15,433 nt of DNA from positions 1 to 15,433 of the forward strand of contig CAKSUQ010000033.1 of NCBI GenBank assembly GCA_934502625.1, written 5' to 3'. Below are positions 13,991-15,433 of the stretch, one piece after another. Position numbers and translations under genes: made by a program. Position 1 is the first letter of the stretch, and every line of letters begins with the position of its first letter. Origin of the DNA: an uncultured Gemmiger sp. (GTDB lineage: Bacteria > Bacillota > Clostridia > Oscillospirales > Ruminococcaceae). The notes below the pieces were generated by a model, which saw only the letters and a list, made by a program, of their open reading frames with translations, was not told the origin of the DNA and ran no database searches.

Positions 13991-14027
13991 GCAGGAGAGG
14001 GCAGTAGGAAAGAAAAACATTTTTTAT

Positions 14028-14043
14028 GAAAATAAGTCGGTTT
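14028..14043 (-). repeat. Iteron copy 8
   Basis: GAAAATAAGTCGGTTT, perfect complement of the consensus. Confidence 0.88.
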
Positions 14044-14096
14044 GGGAGGGGAGTCTTGTGCCATGCGGAGGATGCGCAGCGGGCAGAATTTTTTTT

Positions 14097-14112
14097 GAAA
14101 GAAAGTCGGCTT
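14097..14112 (-). repeat. Iteron copy 9
   Basis: GAAAGAAAGTCGGCTT, one change from the consensus. Confidence 0.85.
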
Positions 14113-14273
14113 TGCGGGAAGGGAACAGGCATGCGGGGGCTGCAGGGGCGCACAGTGTGCGCCTGTGCCCGTTTTCCGTGTGGGGAACCTTCCCGGAAAA
14201 GCGCGGCAGTGGTTTGGGCTGCGGGCAAACAAGGTTCGCCCCGACAGCGGCGGGAAAAGGGTGGCTTAAAGGG

Positions 14274-14289
14274 AAACCGACTTTGTTTC
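14274..14289 (+). repeat. Iteron copy 10
   Basis: AAACCGACTTTGTTTC, perfect match to the consensus. The GC-rich 160 bases before it (14113-14273) show no gene I can support. Confidence 0.88.
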
Positions 14290-14373
14290 TGAGGGAAAAA
14301 TAAAATCTATATTTCAAAAATAGAACGATACATGGACAAAAACTTGCAGAGAAAGATACAAAAGCGAAAGGAT

Positions 14374-14389
14374 AAACCAACTTTCTTTC
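14374..14389 (+). repeat. Iteron copy 11
   Basis: AAACCAACTTTCTTTC, one change; starts exactly 100 bases after copy 10. Confidence 0.85.
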
Positions 14390-14593
14390 AAAGAAAAAAC
14401 GGGAAGCTGCCGACACTTTGCTTTACGATTCGTATATTTTAAATAAAATAATACAGATCGCGCTTGAAAAGCAGGGCAAAACCGGCGGTAAACGGATAGG
14501 GGAGTGGTGCGCAGCTGCCCGGATGGGAGGGCAGGCAAGTGGAAGTGCTGCAGGGGCAGTCTTTTATAGGGAAGAAAGGCAGGATTTTTTTGT

Positions 14594-14609
14594 GAAAATA
14601 AGTCGGTTT
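14594..14609 (-). repeat. Iteron copy 12
   Basis: GAAAATAAGTCGGTTT, identical to copy 8. It lies 205 bases from copy 11, at the far end of the region. Confidence 0.86.
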
Positions 14610-14694
14610 GACTGCCGAACAGCGGTAAATACCCCATAAGAGAAATACAAAACGGATAATAAGAACACAAATAAACAAATTGGAATATATAACG

Positions 14695-14719
14695 CGAAAA
14701 AGGCAACGATGAAGCAACG
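14695..14719 (+). repeat. Copy E of the GGCAACGATGAA dispersed repeat
   Basis: The 25 bases are identical to copy A (6917-6941), same orientation, opposite to copies B-D. It lies about 85 bases beyond the last iteron, where the AT-rich origin region changes back to GC-rich sequence. Confidence 0.87.
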
Positions 14720-14780
14720 ACACGCCTGATCGCCGATTTCTCCGGCAGCCCGCCGTATGCGTTCTGCTGTTGTAAAGGAA

Positions 14781-14820
14781 AAGCCGCAGCGGGCAAAATC
14801 CGCTGCGGCTTTTTGTTTTA
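14781..14820. terminator. Bidirectional terminator next to the transaldolase pseudogene
   Basis: Perfect 12-bp arms AAGCCGCAGCGG (14781-14792) and CCGCTGCGGCTT (14800-14811), 7-base loop. It is followed by TTTTGTTTT on the plus strand and TTCCTTTAC on the minus strand. It would end minus-strand transcripts of the transaldolase gene; no plus-strand gene ending here is recognisable. Confidence 0.85.
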
Positions 14821-14917
14821 TGGGGGGACTGCCGGGAGGCTCCGCCCGCAGAGCCACAGCACTACGGGATGGAAAAACACGCCATCGACCCGGAAGGGCT
14901 GCGGCTGCCCCCAAAAA

Positions 14918-15325
14918 TCACGCTCCAAACACCTTGGTATAATCGGCCTTGAATTTCTCGATGCCGGCATCGGTCAGGGGGTGGTGCAGCATCTGCTCGA
15001 TGACCTTGTAGAGCACCGTGGCAATGTCCGCACCGGCCAGCGCACAGTCCGTCACATGGATGGGATTGCGCACGCTGGCGGCGATGATCTGCGTCTCGAT
15101 GTCGGGGTAGTTCAGGAACATATCGTGAATGGTCTCCACCAGCTCGATGCCCGGCCGGCCGATGTCATCCAGCCGCCCAAAGAACGGGCTGACGTAGGCA
15201 GCGCCCGCGCGGGCGGCCAGCAGCGCCTGATTCGCGCTGAAAATCAGCGTGCAGTTCGTGGGGATGCCCATGTCGTTGGCCTTGCGGATCTCGTCCACGT
15301 TGGCGGTATCAATGTAGAATTTCAT
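14918..15325 (-). pseudogene. fsa: Fructose-6-phosphate aldolase/transaldolase with internal deletion
   Basis: The 135-residue frame begins [20 protein letters not shown] like a full-length FSA/TalC protein, then jumps directly to [16 protein letters not shown], which in intact relatives lies about 85 residues later. Intact members are about 212-220 residues. The missing part includes the TTNPS motif and the catalytic Schiff-base lysine (K85 of E. coli FSA, in its VKVP motif), so aldol transfer should be impossible. The C-terminal half remains recognisable through GRLDDIG (50-56), ASVRNP (83-88) and [11 protein letters not shown] (115-125). There are changes at usually invariant spots: IATVLYKV where the family has IATVPYKV, and SPFFGR for SPFVGR. 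No ribosome binding site or promoter precedes the ATG at 15325. The frame stays open upstream to 15427, but that part does not belong to the family. Confidence 0.85.
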
Positions 15326-15433
15326 GGGGGATGGTGCAGGGTTAAGAATCTTCCACCAAACCGGGAAAATTCCGAACAATCCAAAGCAGACAGAGGCAAC
15401 AAACGTTGCTTTCGTAGGAATCGACAAAAAAGG

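Larger units (their letters stand above)
13735..14720. other. Iteron-type replication origin region
   Basis: The roughly 1.2 kb upstream of rep holds no credible gene; the short frames present lack ribosome binding sites and run through repeats. It contains, in order, the rep promoter, an AT-rich stretch, five phased iterons, seven more iterons in both orientations and a GGCAACGATGAA repeat. The order matches origins of theta-replicating Rep_3 plasmids. Dispersed inverted copies could serve as an incompatibility/copy-control locus. Origin activity is an inference from this layout. Confidence 0.8.

Noticed and set aside
13835..14609. Regularly spaced short repeats considered as a CRISPR array
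   Set aside because: Units are 16 bp with 6-bp gaps, occur in both orientations, have no uniform spacers and sit beside a Rep gene with no cas genes; iterons explain them.
14720..14780. Possible 3' end of a truncated plus-strand gene before the terminator at 14781
   Set aside because: A frame is open but only about 20 codons remain and nothing identifies it.
13893..14796. Several 60-160 codon frames in the origin region on both strands
   Set aside because: They translate the iteron repeats, lack ribosome binding sites and show no domain.
15324..15433. Plus-strand open frame running off the right end, and the matching minus-strand extension of the transaldolase frame
   Set aside because: Neither has a ribosome binding site or a recognisable motif; too short to support a gene.

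Overview
The window looks like DNA from a gut-type, GC-rich Firmicute of the Oscillospiraceae/Ruminococcaceae kind (Faecalibacterium, Gemmiger or Subdoligranulum-like). This is an inference. It rests on strong AAGGAGG-type ribosome binding sites, near-consensus sigma-A promoters, GC-rich coding sequence and abundant GTAGGGG...CCCCTAC palindromic intergenic repeats. I see no rRNA or tRNA gene, CRISPR array, integrase or intact transposase.

Layout. 1-370: repeat-rich spacer ending in a promoter with a palindrome. 371-1672: a lone RepA-like AAA ATPase with a C-terminal winged-helix tail, followed by paired GATGCCAAA inverted repeats. 1801-2035: a second palindrome cluster. 2109-2462: a NifX/NifB-type iron-molybdenum-cofactor-binding domain protein. 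About 2463-4950: an AT-richer island with a compact type II restriction-modification system, namely a DNA methyltransferase on the plus strand, then convergent HNH endonuclease and Xre-type controller genes on the minus strand that overlap each other. 5016-5843: AlkA-type DNA glycosylase whose reading frame runs antisense into the next gene. 5657-6820 (minus): PLP aminotransferase. 7047-9148: DegV protein and glycerate 2-kinase, one operon. 9190-9350: a third palindrome cluster.

9414-14720 is a plasmid-type maintenance module, all genes on the minus strand: Rep_3-family initiator, then ParA, ParB and a small ribbon-helix-helix-like third protein. Upstream of rep I find an origin-like region with twelve copies of a 16-bp iteron (consensus AAACCGACTTNNTTTC). 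Five are in exact 22-bp phase next to an AT-rich stretch; seven more are dispersed in both orientations. A second repeat family (core GGCAACGATGAA) flanks the parA promoter, follows the rep stop, lies beyond the origin and recurs 7.8 kb away in the aminotransferase/degV spacer. It is a candidate centromere or operator family, or the footprint of integration.

14918-15325 (minus) is a fructose-6-phosphate aldolase/transaldolase gene with an in-frame internal deletion that removes the Schiff-base lysine, so it is probably a pseudogene. The last 100 bases hold nothing I can name.

Taken together, an iteron replication and partition cassette sits among ordinary metabolic and repair genes. Either this is a large secondary replicon, or a plasmid has integrated into a chromosome; the window alone does not decide.
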